A stretch of 64,000 nucleotides of DNA from Apodemus sylvaticus (GCF_947179515.1 NC_067495.1:65831411-65895410), one strand, 5' to 3'. Positions 22,197 through 34,505 are shown, counted from the stretch's first letter. The notes: generated from the sequence alone by a model not told the origin. Made by a program: numbers and translations.

Positions 22197-22445
22197 ACAC
22201 ACAGACACAAAGACACACACACACAAACACACACAGACACAGACACACACACACAGACACACACACACATACTTTTTTTGTCAGAAGTGTGCATGCCTGA
22301 GGTCCAAAGAAGCCAGAAGAAGTGCTGGATACCCTGAGAGTGGAGTTTTAGATAGCTGTACGCAGCCATGTGGATGCTTAGAACCAAACTTGAGTCCTCA
22401 ACAAGCACAGCGAATGTTCTTCAACTCTGAGCCAGCTCTCCAGAT
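22197..22445 (-). repeat. (CA)n plus antisense B3-type SINE
   Basis: An interrupted (CA)n/(GACA) tract at 22197-22270 is followed by reversed B3-type sequence ending ctgagccagctctccag. Confidence 0.7.
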
Positions 22446-23307
22446 TAACTAGATTATCTAAGTCTCTAGTTTTATTTTCCACAGCAAGGCTACTGTACCT
22501 ACTACACTATTCACTAAGTATAATAGTAACAAGACAGGGTGCTAACAATTAAAAGAATCCTCTCAATTCTTGCACTGAGGATGAAACTCATCCTGGGTTC
22601 AATCCTCAGCACCACAGAAAGAATAAATTAGAACCTATAGGTGTTTTACCTGCATGTAAGGTATGTGCTGCCTGGTGTGGAAGAGGCCAGAGGGGACCAA
22701 TGGGTTCTCGGAGACTAGGTTATATATATGCTGCCACAGGGGTGCTTTGTATGTCTTGACTTTATTTTGACCTGGAGATTGAACTAAAGGCCTTATGCAA
22801 CACATTAAACATGATCTTTAGAACACTCAACCCTTTATAATAATAAATAATTATTATTTATAATTTATAATAATTTATAATAATGAAAGTACAAGTTTCG
22901 TTACGAGTTTATAAAATGAAAATAAAAAGATTATCTTTTTGTTCTATTATTATCTATTGCTCTATACGAAATGTTCTTTTATTTTTTTGGCGCTCTTATT
23001 TGTTTGAAATACTTGTGGAACACTTGAATCCTTAGTCTTTTGTGAGGAGCAGGTTCTAATTCATTCTTATAGGGAGAGTGGGGAGGAAAACTAAACAAAC
23101 TGAGGATTGTTAGCTTATCTTAGATCCATTAGATCTCAGGTCCAGGGCAGAACAACACACACATACCACAAAAACCCTAGAGACAAGCAAATACAAGGAG
23201 CCATTGTTTACCTGAAACAGAGTACTTAAAATAGCTTCTGACAAGCTGCTGGAAGCCAAGGACGGATTGAGTGAAGAGTTAAAACCCCTGTAGCAGCAGC
23301 TGGCGAC

Positions 23308-23420
23308 AGCTGGAGAGATGGTTCAGCGGTTAAGAGCACTGGTTGCTCTTCCAGAAGACCCGGGTTCGATTCCTAGCACTCAATGGCCGCTCACAACTGT
23401 AAGTCATAGAAAAAATGAAT
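23308..23420 (+). mobile_element. B2 SINE, 3'-truncated
   Basis: agctggagagatggttcagcggttaagagcactggttgctcttccagaagacccgggttcgattcct is a clean tRNA-like B2 head; the body stops after ggccgctcacaactg. Confidence 0.85.
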
Positions 23421-23659
23421 TTTTTTTCTAGGAACTAACTGTTTTTTATGAATATTTGAAGAATGAACCTCATAACTTGAACAGGAATGAGGGAAAGTAT
23501 ATCAAAATATATCAACATATCAAACATTAAAATATGCCCAAAGCATTATCTACCTTCTTAGAGGAAAAGCAATATAAAATATCCCGACTTTTCTTGCTTT
23601 CCTCATTTACACAAGTGGAAATGAAGCTCAGGAAATATTTCCCAAGGTCAAAACAAGAA

Positions 23660-23800
23660 ACTTGGGATGGAGAGGGCCACTTAGGGGTTAAGAACACTGG
23701 CTATTCTTCAAGAGGACCCTAATTTAGTTCCTAGCAAGTACATGGCAAACTCACAACAGTCTCTTCTAACACTTGTGTGGCAGATGAGGCTGAGTTTGAT
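23660..23800 (+). mobile_element. Old B2-type SINE
   Basis: gggatggagagggccacttaggggttaagaacactgg and tagttcctagcaagtacatgg are recognisable. Confidence 0.6.
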
Positions 23801-24057
23801 CAACAGTGGTACCAAAAAACAAAACCTGCATACTAAACTCCAGAAGGTTACCTTGGTTTGTTACTAGATACAGCATGCCTAGCTTTCAACCAAAGACAAG
23901 GCAGGCTGGCATCATGCTACAGGGCAAAAAAACAAAACAAAACAAACAAAAAAAAAATTCGAAATTATCAGATTGAGGATGTAAAGTAACTATGGCCAGC
24001 ATAAATAGTGTATTGAAAAAGCTGCCAAGTATAAACAGCATGAACAAGAATTTCTGG

Positions 24058-24175
24058 CCTGGCAGCAGTGGCACACGCCTTTAATCCCAGAAGAAGCAGG
24101 CAAATCTCTGAATTTAAAGCCAGCCTGGTCTACAGAACAGCAGTCAGCAAAAGACAGAGAAACACTGTCTTGGGG
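24058..24175 (+). mobile_element. B1 SINE (internally deleted)
   Basis: cctggcagcagtggcacacgcctttaatccc...gccagcctggtctacagaac...agagaaacactgtctt. Confidence 0.75.
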
Positions 24176-24289
24176 GGATGGGGGGATACACTGGTGCTAT
24201 CTTTGTAAAGGCTGACTGATTAGGTCCGTGCGTCAGAGGTTAGAATGTTGCAACTCCAGAGTCTTGTTGCAATGTATCTTTACCTATGG

Positions 24290-24470
24290 AGACTGGAGAT
24301 ATGGCTTAGTGGTTAAGAGCACTAGCTGCTCTTCCAAAGGACCCAGGTTCAATTCCCAGCATCCATAAGGCAGCCTACAACTGTCTGTAACTCCAGTGAT
24401 TGGGAATCTGGTACCCTTGCATTTGAGTATAAAACTCTTATACACATAAAAGTAAATCTTTTATATCCCC
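24290..24470 (+). mobile_element. B2/B3-type SINE
   Basis: gactggagatatggcttagtggttaagagcactagctgctcttcc...caattcccagcatcc with an A-rich end. Confidence 0.8.
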
Positions 24471-24580
24471 TTGTCTTTATAAATCTTTATATATTCCCTG
24501 TCTACCTCTGTGTGGGACCTAACACTCTGTAACTAATCAACAAAACCCTATGCCCCACCAATCAAAGAACTTACAATGTA

Positions 24581-24765
24581 ACCGGGCAGTGGTGGCGCAC
24601 ACCTTTAATCCCAGCACTTGGGAGACTGAGGCAGGACAATAGAAATTCCAGGCCAGCCTGGTCTACAAAGTGAGTTCCAGGACAGCCAGGGCTACACAGA
24701 GAAACCCCGTCTCAAAAAATACCAAAAACAAAAAACAAACAAAAAAAAAAGGAAAAAGAAAAAAC
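24581..24765 (+). mobile_element. B1 SINE, young, with target duplication
   Basis: Starts accgggcagtggtggcgcac and ends in a long A-rich tail. A perfect 9-bp duplication CTTACAATG flanks it (24570-24578 and 24766-24774). Confidence 0.92.
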
Positions 24766-24839
24766 CTTACAATGCTAATTATAAATGTAATCTCCAAACT
24801 CTAAAGCAAGCAATAACAAAAAAAAAAAAAATTGTAAGG

Positions 24840-25030
24840 GCCAGTGAGAAGCATCATTTGGTAAAGGTGATGGCCACCACGCCTAATGACCCAAATTCTA
24901 TTTCCAGGACCCATGTGATATTAGGAGAGAACTAACGTCCACAAGCTGTTCTGTGACCGTCACACATAGTAAAGGACACGAGTATGCATACTCACGCATA
25001 AATAAATAAATGTAATTTATGTTTAAAAGA
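24840..25030 (+). mobile_element. Old B3-type SINE
   Basis: ggccagtgagaagcatcatttggtaaaggtg...ttccaggacccatgtg...ctgttctgtgaccgtcacac with a TAAATAAATAAA end. Confidence 0.6.
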
Positions 25031-25514
25031 GGTTCCTTAAAGTTAAAAGAACCACAGGGGTTGGGGGGAGAAGAAACATTAATGTGGCAGTAAAAATGGC
25101 CACCTATCCCAAGAACGCCTGGCTAAGGAGGTACTACTACTAGTAGTGGTGTTGCTCATTAGCCAGGACCTCATTGTGATCTAAATAGGCCATCAATAAT
25201 TGACCAGGCCACACATGAAGGCACACCCAGTGCCCTTCAGAAATGATGGAATATGCCTGATATATCCAGTAACCTCTTGAATCTCTAATGCTCCAATGTG
25301 GTACAGCTAGACAAAAAACTATCACTAAGAGGATGAAGCCCATAAACATACCAGAAAAAAGTTATCAAAGGAACAATAGACTAGAGGCTACCAAAAGCCT
25401 TGCCTTGGATGGGGGCGTGCACTCAGAAATTATTCCTTACTACATACTAAGATTGTTTCAAATGTTTCAATTTTCAAAAATTTTTCAAAAAAAAATAGCC
25501 AATAAAAAATGCTT

Positions 25515-26150
25515 AAGCAGGGTGATAGTGATACAAATTTGACCAACACTTGGGAGGCAGAAGCATGTGAATCTGAGTTTGAGGCCGGCCTATTCTACAG
25601 AGGCTGGTGGGTCTGCAGAGGTCCAGGTCAGCTAGGGCTACACAGAAAAACCCTGTCTCCAAGAAAAACCAAAACAAAACAAGAAATGCTTAAAATGAAC
25701 GAGATGTGGAGGCACATTTCATTAATCCTAGGACTTGGGAAACTGAGACAAATAGATCTCTAAAAATTTGAGGCTAGCCTAGTCTACATAGTGAGCTCCT
25801 GGCCAAAGGCAACATAGTCTCAAAAAAGAAAATGACTAAAATAAAATGGGGCATGGTGGTATACACCTGTAATTGCAACTTAGGAGAAGGAGGTAGGAGG
25901 ATCAGAAGCTTAAGGTCATCTACATTACCAAGTTCCAGGTCAGCTGTGCTACATGAGGCCTATATCTCAAAAAGAGAGAGAGGAAAAATAGAAAAAAGAA
26001 AAAAATGAAAATTAAAAAAAAAAGGTTAAGATGGCCAACTGTGGTAGTCACACCTGTAATCTCAGCACTGGAGAGTAAGGAGGACTGTTGCAGGTTCAAA
26101 GTCAACCTGGTCTATATAACAAGTTCCAAGACTAATCACTGGAACTCTCC
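25515..26150 (+). repeat. Cluster of four tandem, diverged B1 SINEs
   Basis: Four separate B1 copies lie head to tail within about 635 bases: 25515-25675, 25695-25830, 25845-25980 and 26030-26150. Each has a gaggc(t/c)(a/g)gcct-type middle and three end in an A-rich tail. They differ at many positions, so this looks like serial insertion rather than duplication. Confidence 0.75.
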
Positions 26151-26504
26151 AAAAAAGTGTAATGCTTAAAATGGTAAAATTTGTTCTGTGTATTGTACAA
26201 TTAACAAAAAAAAGTAGCAAATATAAAAGCTACAACAAGTGTGAGTGGGAAACTCTCAAATATAACCAAAGGAGTATGAACATACATGTGCCCCAAAAGA
26301 ATCATGGAGACATGAGAACTAAAAACACTGTTCCTAGACACTAGTGCCAGCGGAAACAATTTTTACCCAAGAATGCATATGAAAATGTCTGGAGACTGTT
26401 TAAAGTAGTAAGTTTCAAGAGTTTATTTTTTTAATTTACTGATGTTAAGTATTCATTATTACTGTATAGATGTGTGTATAATGCATGTGTAGAGGTCAGA
26501 GGTT

Positions 26505-26696
26505 GGTTGGTTTGTTGGTTGGCTTGTTGGTTGGTTGGTTGGTTGGTTGGTTGATTGGATTTTCAAGATAGGGTGTCTCTGCATAGCTCGACTGGCATGC
26601 AACTCCATAGACTAGGCTAGTCTGGAATTCAGAAATCCATCCACCTGCCTCTACCTCCCAAGTGCTAGGACTAAAGGAATGAGGCATATCTGCCCA
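26505..26696 (-). mobile_element. B1 SINE, antisense, with (TTGG)n tail
   Basis: A (TTGG/TTTG)n tract (26505-26553) replaces the usual poly(T) and is followed by reversed B1 ending catatctgcccagtt. Confidence 0.8.
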
Positions 26697-26937
26697 GTTG
26701 AGAAAAGCAAACTATAATTCAAAGATAAATTTTCTACTGACTTGAAATAGGTTAACAATAAGAAATTGTTCAATAATGTGATTTATACAGACCTGGCCAT
26801 ATGTTGATGTTTTATTGTTTTCTATCATGATTTTTTTAGCCCCTTAATTTCTTTCAACTTATTTTCCTATCTCTGCCCTGTTATTGTTTTATACCATTTC
26901 TTCAAGAGAGAAAAAGTTTAAAATTTTTACTTCTTGG

Positions 26938-27145
26938 GGCTAGAAAGATTAACTCAGTACTTAAAAAGCATTGGCTGCTGTTACAGAGGACCCAGATTTG
27001 GTTCCCAGCTCATAACTGTCTGTAACTCCTATTTCAGGGGATCCAATTCCATCTTCTAGCCTCCATGGGTACCAGGCACACATGTAGTACATAGACATGT
27101 AGGCAAAACACCTAATACAGATATCTTTAAATAAATAACTTACAT
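26938..27145 (+). mobile_element. B3/B2-type SINE
   Basis: ggggctagaaagattaactcag...gaggacccagatttggttcccagc...gcctccatgggtaccaggcacacatg with an A-rich tail. Confidence 0.75.
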
Positions 27146-27234
27146 TTACACACATACACACACCACTTACTCAAGGCCAGCAAGATAGTTCATAGGCATA
27201 ATATTTTTACAATCTACTTTTAATAAGAATTCAA

Positions 27235-28060
27235 TCTCTCCTCTAGCTCAGCAGAGGGAGAAGAAAAGAAAAGTTATTTGGATATGGGGAAAGTGGACTT
27301 GTTCAGCAATAATTCTTTGGGGGTGAGCTCAATCTTCTTGGGTAGCAGTTAGTTCAGTTCTGTAGCAAACACCAAATTCAATTCAGCAGCTGCAGACCAG
27401 TGCTCGAGGCAGGCAAACACCAAGCATGAACCAGCAGCTACAATCCAGTCCTTTATTTCAGCAAGCAGATACCAGGCAGGTGTAGTTCAATCCTGAAGAA
27501 ACAGCCAGGCTTGCCAACTGGCCTGAGGGAAGACAGCTGAAGAGGCGAACTGCCACAGGAACCACAGTTCTTCAGTGAGTTTCTCTTAATAGAGATGCAT
27601 CACAATTTGAACTCAACAAAGCAATATGTAAGCAATGCATGCCTGTCTTTAGCAAAGAATAGCAAGAAGGGCTTGGCATGGTGGTGCATGCCTGTAATCC
27701 CAGCACTCTGGGAGGCAGAGGCAGGCAGATTTCTGAGTTCGAGGCCAGCCTGGTCTACATACAGAGTGAGTTCCAGGACAGCCAGGGCTACACAGAGAAA
27801 CCCTGGCTCAAAACAAACAAACAAAAAAAAACCAGCAAGAAGGAGCAGAGCAAACCAAGGTTCAGTGCTCCTCTCCCACTGTCTGTGGGTCATATTTATA
27901 CTCATTCAAACGTCCTTTCACATGTCAGCTATATCCAATCATCTTCACCTGTGTCTGCTTCAGGAAGTCTTTCATGTGTTTGCTTTAGCAAGACATCATT
28001 TCACCTGTGTTCCCCAGCAAAACATCATTTGACATACTTTCCAAAGAACTAGAACTTTCC
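27235..28060 (-). mobile_element. LTR, antisense to the window, split by a B1
   Basis: Read on the minus strand it has a repeated 'gaagcagacacaggtgaa / gcaaacacatgaaa' region, a TATA-like tataaatatgaccc (27890s) and a later aataaaggactgg, which is an LTR-like order of promoter then poly(A) signal. It shares its first part with the plus-strand copy at about 30560-30960. The B1 at 27671-27833 interrupts it. Family name not assigned. Confidence 0.65.
27671..27833 (+). mobile_element. B1 SINE inserted in an LTR
   Basis: Full-length sense B1 with a perfect 10-bp duplication AGCAAGAAGG at 27661-27670 and 27834-27843. Younger than the LTR it interrupts. Confidence 0.93.
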
Positions 28061-28170
28061 ACTCAATAACTAAGGACACTTGCCACCATGCCTGACTCTC
28101 CCCAAGAATAACACTGAAAGGAAAAAACAAACTCCTACAAGTTGTCCTCTGACCTTCACATGCACACCAA

Positions 28171-28252
<82 letters not shown>

Positions 28253-28275
28253 TACATTCACACTCACACACAGAA
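28050..28275 (+). repeat. Old B3-type SINE with (CT)n(CA)n
   Basis: gttgtcctctgaccttcacatgcacacc marks the SINE end; about 22 CT units then about 12 CA units follow (28172-28275). The compound repeat makes several spurious open frames. Confidence 0.8.
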
Positions 28276-28564
28276 CTGTAAAAAAAAACTTTATTTCAGT
28301 GCTCTCTTTGGCAGCCTACATACTGAAATTGGAATGATGCAAGGAAAATTACCATGGCCCTAGCAAAAATGAATCACAAATTCATGAAACACTCAACATT
28401 TTTTTTAAAAAAAAGATAGCAGGTAAAGGTGCTTGATATCCCAAGCCATGTTCCAAATAGAAGGAGATACACCTCCACAAGTTGACCTCCATACAGTTAC
28501 TGTGGCATATACATATCCATACACAGAAAAAATAAGTATCTGTTGAAATTTTGATGTTTTAAAA

Positions 28565-28755
28565 TAAAAATCCCAGCACTTGGGAGGCAGAAACAAAAGG
28601 ACAGCTGAAAATTCAAAACAAGCTCCAGAACAACTAAAGTTACAATGAGAACCTGTCTCCAAAAAATGAGGCTGGGGACAGGACTCTCTTGGCACACACT
28701 TGCCTAGTAGCATATACCAAGCCCTAGGTTCCTCCCCTAGCACTGCATAAACAAG
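28565..28755 (+). mobile_element. B1 fragment followed by an ID-like element
   Basis: tcccagcacttgggaggcag...gagaacctgtctcc (28571-28665), then gaggctggggacaggactc...cttgcctagtagcatataccaagccctaggttcctcccc (28670-28752). Confidence 0.6.
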
Positions 28756-29059
28756 GAGTGGAAGTACATAACTGTAATAATCTCAACACAAGGACGAAAA
28801 GGAGGAGGAAGAAGGAGGAAGAGGAAGGTCATGAGAACCTGAGTACTGAGCCACACAATACCACCTGTTACATGCAATTCTACCGCAACTGCTCAGTCTC
28901 TTGAAGGGGCTGTAACATACAGGCCTGGGAAGGCCTGAACTCAATAAGCAGAGGCAGGGTAGAAGCCCTACCATATCCTAGGGTCCCCAGTTTAACTCAG
29001 CACCACAACAACGGAAAGGTAGGAAGCTAGATGAGATGACTCATCTGTTAAGAGTACTT

Positions 29060-29455
29060 GATGCAGGCTGGAGAGATGATGACTCAATGATTAGGAACAG
29101 TTGCTGCTCTTCTTTCGAGAGGACCTGCGTTTAGTCCCTAGCATCCATATCAAGTGCTTCACAACAACCTGGAATTCCAGTTCTAGGGAACCCAATACCC
29201 TCTTCTAGACTGTACAAATGGGAACACATGTAGCACACACAATATACCCATCCATTGAAGAATAAATCTTAGAAAACAAGAGAGTACTTGCTGCTCTTAC
29301 AGAGAACCAGAGTTAGAATCCCAGCACACACATCATGCAGCTCACAAACGCCTGTAACTTCAGCTCCATTCTCTTCTGGCCACTGCAGGCATCGATCGAC
29401 CACCTATCCATGCACATACACACCCACATGCATATAAAAATAAATCAAAACAGGA
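29060..29455 (+). mobile_element. Two B3/B2-type SINEs in tandem
   Basis: The first (29060-29275) starts gcaggctggagagatgatgactc. The second (about 29280-29455) has gtacttgctgctcttacagag and a CA/A-rich end. Confidence 0.7.
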
Positions 29456-29947
29456 GGAGGGAGAAAGAGAAAAGTTCTCTATACTGGCAGGTTAGCCCAT
29501 GGAAAGCACACAGGAAGCCCTGCCCAAGGCTCAGTGCCCAGGGCATGCACACAAGACACTAACCCTAAACTCTTGGTCTTCCAGCCTCTATCACTGAAGA
29601 ACTTGGGTTACAGGCATGTCCCACCAGCCTCAGCTAAAACACTCATTTTAATTTAAATGTATTTTTTCTATAAATGGATGTTAAAATAGCTTTTCAATAA
29701 CACCAAAACCATTTTCCAGGCAGAGGGCTAGATTAGTAACCAAAATATGTATTAGTACAGGTTTTATATTATTGTATGTTGATCATATATAATTGTCTAT
29801 TATTTCATGTGTATATACTTATATCATTGATCTCTATTGCCAATCCTATTCTCTTTCAGTTCCCATCAATTTCCTTCATCTTCCAACCTAGTCCCTCTTC
29901 TAGTTTCCAATAGTTTTACTAGGGTTTCTTAGAAGGCCTAGTGAGAG

Positions 29948-30147
29948 GGGCTGGAGAGATGGTTCAGAGGTTAAGAGCACTGACTACTCTTCCAGAGGTC
30001 CTGAGTTCAAATCCCATGTGGTTACATGGTGGCATACAACTATCTGTAATAAGATCTGATGCCCTGTTCTGGTGTATCCGCAGACAACTACAGTGTACTC
30101 ACATATAATAAATAATTCTAAAAAATAACTAAATTTAAAAAAAAAAA
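29948..30147 (+). mobile_element. B2 SINE with 17-bp target duplication
   Basis: Full-length B2 ending in poly(A). The duplication AGAAGGCCTAGTGAGAG is perfect at 29931-29947 and 30148-30164, so this is a recent insertion. Confidence 0.95.
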
Positions 30148-30377
30148 AGAAGGCCTAGTGAGAGATTATTTACACACCACTAAAGAAGTCTCTCTCACTC
30201 AACCTCTGACAGTTAACTGGCTGCTGACAAGGAGAAATGCCTCTTGAGCTCATCTTTCCTAGCAGTCATTTTCATGGACGTCTAAACACCTCCACAAAAA
30301 AAAAAAAAAAAAAAAAACATAATGCTCTCTGGCACATACTTGATCCCACAGCAATAATCACAACTGTGGGATCAAAT

Positions 30378-30560
30378 ATGCAACAGCAGGGCTGGAGAAA
30401 TGGCTCAGAAGTTAAGAGTACTTGCTACCCTTGCAGAGGACAGGAGCACTGGGCGTCTCATATCCTTTCCTGTAATCCCAACTCCAGGGGATTCAATGTC
30501 CTCTTCTGGTCTCCACAGGCACCCACCACAAGTGCATTCACATACATTCGTAAAAAATAA
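30378..30560 (+). mobile_element. B3-type SINE
   Basis: agggctggagaaatggctcagaagttaagagtacttgctacccttgcagagg...gggattcaatgtcctcttctggtctccacagg. Confidence 0.75.
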
Positions 30561-30564
30561 ACCT

Positions 30565-31470
30565 TTTTCTAAAAGTACAACAGTGATGCAAAGTGGAAAC
30601 TTAAAGGTTCTTTGGAAAGTCAGTTGTATTGGATGGTGTTTTGCTGGAGCAAACATGTGTTCTCCTGAAGCAGACACAAGTGAAAGGATGTTTCAATATG
30701 GCAGACTCATGAAGGAACGTTCCACTGAAGCAGACACAGGTGAAAGGAATATTTGCTAAAGCAGACATGTAAAAGGGTGTGTGGTAAAGGATTCTTCACT
30801 AATGACACCCATGTACTGGTTCGCCTTATATGCACTGTTGAGCTCAATTTGTCATAACTCCATAGAAACACACCAAAAAAAAAAAAAAAAAAAAACTTCT
30901 GGAACAGTCTTTGTGGCTTCTTGCCACTTCTTCAGACTTGGGATTGGCAGACTGATGTCAGCTGATACAGACTTACTTATATGCTGAGGCAAGCATTCAG
31001 TGAGACAAGACCCCTGGGGGACACGTGATGTTTGCAGGAATATGAATAGGACTCCACAGATTGTGAGGGGGACTTGCTTGTAGAGCTAGCTTTATAATGC
31101 TTCCTCATCTCCCTTATTTGCTTATCTTCGCTTTGATGAGAAATGCATAGCAGAGAACTTCTGACATCCCTGCTGGTCCTAATCCCTTCTGCTGACTCAA
31201 GCCTATTCAGCTGAGGCCTAACTGTCTCTGCTAGGTCGTGCCATCACTGCTGATCTACATTTGCTATCCCAACTCTATCAAAATGGACTGGTAATGTTAT
31301 CTGTGAAGTGTTTTCGAGTGGATAGAGCTGCTGCTGCTGCTAACCTGTGAACTGAACTGATGATTTCCAGACAACAAGGATGCTCCAAAGAACCGGCCTG
31401 CTTCCCCCATATTCCTGTTTTTCCACTACCTCAGGTGGGAGGTGGTGTATAAGGGAGGTTAAAGCTTTTA
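30565..31470 (+). mobile_element. LTR, sense, with poly(A) tract
   Basis: Shares with the 27.2-28.1 kb copy, in the opposite orientation, the segments gttttgctggagcaaacatgtg, gaagcagacacaggtgaaagg and gttgagctcaatttg. A (A)22 tract (30873-30895) sits inside. The downstream half (ctgctggtcctaatcccttctgctgactcaagcc...aggtggtgtataagggagg) looks like a rodent ERVK-type LTR, but I cannot name the family. No gag or pol follows. Confidence 0.6.
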
Positions 31471-31484
31471 AGAACCATCAATAA

Positions 31485-31590
31485 GCCAGGCAGTGGCGCA
31501 TGCCTGTAATCCCAGCACTTGGGAGGCAGAGGCTGGTGGATTTTTAAGTTCAAGGCCAGCCTGGTCTCCAGAGTGAGTTCCAGGCCAGCC
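31485..31590 (+). mobile_element. B1 SINE, 3'-truncated
   Basis: aagccaggcagtggcgcatgcctgtaatccc to gtgagttccaggccagcc; stops before the usual gctacacagag. Confidence 0.85.
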
Positions 31591-31902
31591 ACTCCACTTC
31601 TTCCAGGCTTTTATGTGTATGAGTGTTTGCCTGTGTAAGTATGCACATGTAAGCTCGTTCTCTGGAAGAACAGCAAGTCATCTTTGTAGCTACTACTTCT
31701 AGTTCTCCCAGTCTGTCTACCCTTGTTCTGTAACATTCTTTAAGACTTACAGGAAATGACATACAAGTACCACATAATGCTGAACATTCGACAGTCACTT
31801 ATTTCCAGCAGGCTTGACAATTTGAGACCACAGTTTCCACCACTCAATGTAGGAGAGGGAAAAAAAAGCTCTGGCACTAATCTCTGGGTATTAAACATAA
31901 TT

Positions 31903-32255
31903 GGGGCTGGAGAGATGGCTCAGTGATTAAGAGCACTGACTGCTCTTCTGAAAGTGGAGTTCAAATCCCAGCAACCACATGGTATCTCACAACCATCCAC
32001 AATGAGATGACGCCCTCTTCTGGAGTGTTTGAAGACAGCTACAGTGTACTTAGATATAATAATAAATAAATCTTTTTAAGACATTGTTTGGAAGCCACAG
32101 GCAGTGGTGGAGCACGCCTGTAATCCCAGCACTCTGGGAGGCAGAGGCAGGCGGATTTCGGAGTTTGAGGCCAGCCTGGTCTACAGAGTGAGTTCCAGGA
32201 CAGCCAGGGCTATACAGAGAAACCCTGTCTGGGAAAAAAAAAAAGAACAACAAAA
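31903..32255 (+). mobile_element. B2 followed by young B1
   Basis: B2 (31903-32079, ggggctggagagatggctcagtgattaag) with tail aataataaataaatct, then B1 (about 32094-32255) ending gtctgggaaaaaaaaaaa. Confidence 0.9.
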
Positions 32256-32559
32256 ATTGTTCAAATGGCAGTTTGATGGGCACAACCTAAGAGATTTGTA
32301 AAAGAATGAATGTAAACTCTGTAGGACAGTGCTCCTATCCATCTGGTTCCATGTATTTAGAACATTTTCTAAAACACAGCAATAATAATCAGTAATAATA
32401 TAAGAAATTAGTAAGTCCAGCATTATTCTGCTTTACAGTCAATTTCCTTGACTTTCACAATATTCCTAAAATATCTGATGAATCAGTAGTTTTTACAGGA
32501 TAACAATCACAGTAAGTCCAATAATATAACAAATAAGTTCCTGAAAGTACTGGGGCTGA

Positions 32560-32640
32560 GATGAAAATACTGGATGTGATGGCTCATGCCTATAATCCCA
32601 GCACCAGGAAGGGAAGATGATAAAGAAAGAGAGACCCTGT
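32560..32640 (+). mobile_element. B1 fragment (internally deleted)
   Basis: gatgtgatggctcatgcctataatcccagcac then gaaagagagaccctgtct; the middle is missing. Confidence 0.6.
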
Positions 32641-32789
32641 CTAAACAAGGAAGCAAACTGGAAGTGGAAGGTGATGAAGAAGTAAGGCTGAACTAAAGAG
32701 CAAGAACCTAAATAAACAAACAAGGAAGGAACGGACAAACAATAGCAGGCTTTCCCCCTTTATCTTAAGTATATGAAGTTCTGTGTATG

Positions 32790-32925
32790 TATGTCTAAGC
32801 GCCACACTCGAGCAATGATGCAGAAGCCAGCAAAAGGCATAATGAGAATTACAGACACTTGTGAGCTGCCATGTGGGTGCTAGGGATTGAGCTCTTAACC
32901 TCTGAGCCATCTCTCCAGCCAAAAT
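32790..32925 (-). mobile_element. B2-type SINE, antisense to the window
   Basis: Reversed gagctgccatgtgggtgctagggattgagctcttaacctctgagccatctctccagcc, with the 3' half diverged. Confidence 0.8.
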
Positions 32926-33229
32926 GATAGCAATCTCACACAAAATCCAGAAATATACAAGCAAGTATGACACTCTGCCTTGAAACAGACCTGAAATTTG
33001 CTTGTGGAAGTGGGCTTCAGAAGAGCAGCAGTTCATAAGCCAGGTATGGTAGCATCTGCCATATTTTACTCACAAGGGGACCAGGGCATGCTTAAGGCCA
33101 GAATGGGCTTTTATAAGGTTGAGGTTCAGACCTCCTTTCCCTATGAAGCAAGACTGTCTCAAAACAAACATTTTTAGCTTGTGAATTACTGCAAAATGAC
33201 AGAGGAAGGCTATAGAAAGTCAATGAAAA

Positions 33230-33390
33230 GCCGGGCAGTGGTGGCGCACGCCTGTAATCCCAGCACTCTGGGAGGCAGAGGCAGGCAGATTTCTGAGTTC
33301 CAGGCCAGCCTGTTCTACAGAGTGAGTTCCAGGACAGCCAGGGCTATACAGAGAAACCCTGTCTCGAAAAAACCAAAAAGAATTAAAAAA
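33230..33390 (+). mobile_element. B1 SINE, young, with target duplication
   Basis: gccgggcagtggtggcgcacgcctgtaatccc to ctgtctcgaaaaaaccaaaaag. The flanking AGAAAGTCAATG occurs before (33214) and after the tail. An older B1 remnant precedes it (33035-33175). Confidence 0.93.
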
Positions 33391-34505
33391 AAGAAAGTCA
33401 ATGGAAAACTGTTAAGATGCAGTTAGGTGTGGCCCCTAACATGGTGAACAGAGGTAGCTGATAATTGTTTGGCATGAATACATGTTTATGCATGTATTTT
33501 TATGAACACTACTAGGCTGGGTGTGGTTTTCCTGCATTTACTCTCAGTGGAGAAACCAGTGAACTTTCTATAAAGGCCAGAGAACACTTCCTTTAGGCTT
33601 TGTAGACCATAAGAGGCAACTATTCAACTCTACAACTACAAAATGATTTTTGTAGTTGCTACACAAGCAGCCAGGTGGCATAAACAAACAGGCTTGGGTA
33701 TGTTCCAACAGAACTTTACATAAATAAATAAGCAAATAAATAGCCCAAATTGGTAGCTAGATCACAGCGTGCTGACCTCTGACTCTGCAAAGGAAATCCT
33801 GTAGAGTCCCAGGGAGGCGGCATGAGCTATAGTACATGTGGAGGCTTGTAAGTCAGTTCTCTCCTTCCACCGTCTGCGTTTCAGAGGCAAAATTCAAGCT
33901 TGGCAGTACAGACCTTTCCTTACTAAGCCATCTTGCAGAATGAGGTTGGAGTGCAGGGTGAGGCGTTGGGGATGGAATAAAGGGATGTGGGAAAGACAAA
34001 TGTGTATTACCTTTTGCACTCACTAACAGTGCTCAGCTTTGCTCTTCACTGACACTCAAGTATTATGAGATCACCTGATAAGGCAGTCTCCCAAAATAGG
34101 GTGTAGGTCACTGAGACGCCAACCCCGGGATCATACCAGTAATACTCTGAACAAATATTATGAGGAACAAGAGATAGCAGGTCTAAGATACCAGGAACAG
34201 GAATGACTATTTTAAGCCAAAACAGACTTCTCAGAGGCAGGATGTGAAAATAGTAGTTACAGGGTAAATCTCAAAGAACTTTTTCCAGGGCAAGAAAATC
34301 TTTCCCCAGGCAAGAAGAACGGGCTATAATAATAATAATAGGTCTTTTCAGAGCTATCATTTCAATCACAAAAAGACAATATTATAATAGATCTAAAGTA
34401 GAACAAGATCTCCAGCCAAAATTAGCAAACATCAAGCAAAATGGTTACTCTTCCCAACAAATGTCTGTACATATATGTAAACATAATACCAGCAACAAAA
34501 CATCC

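Noticed and set aside
23308..23420. tRNA-like sequence with A/B-box pattern
   Set aside because: It is the tRNA-derived head of a B2 SINE, without a foldable acceptor stem; the same holds for the ID elements in the window.
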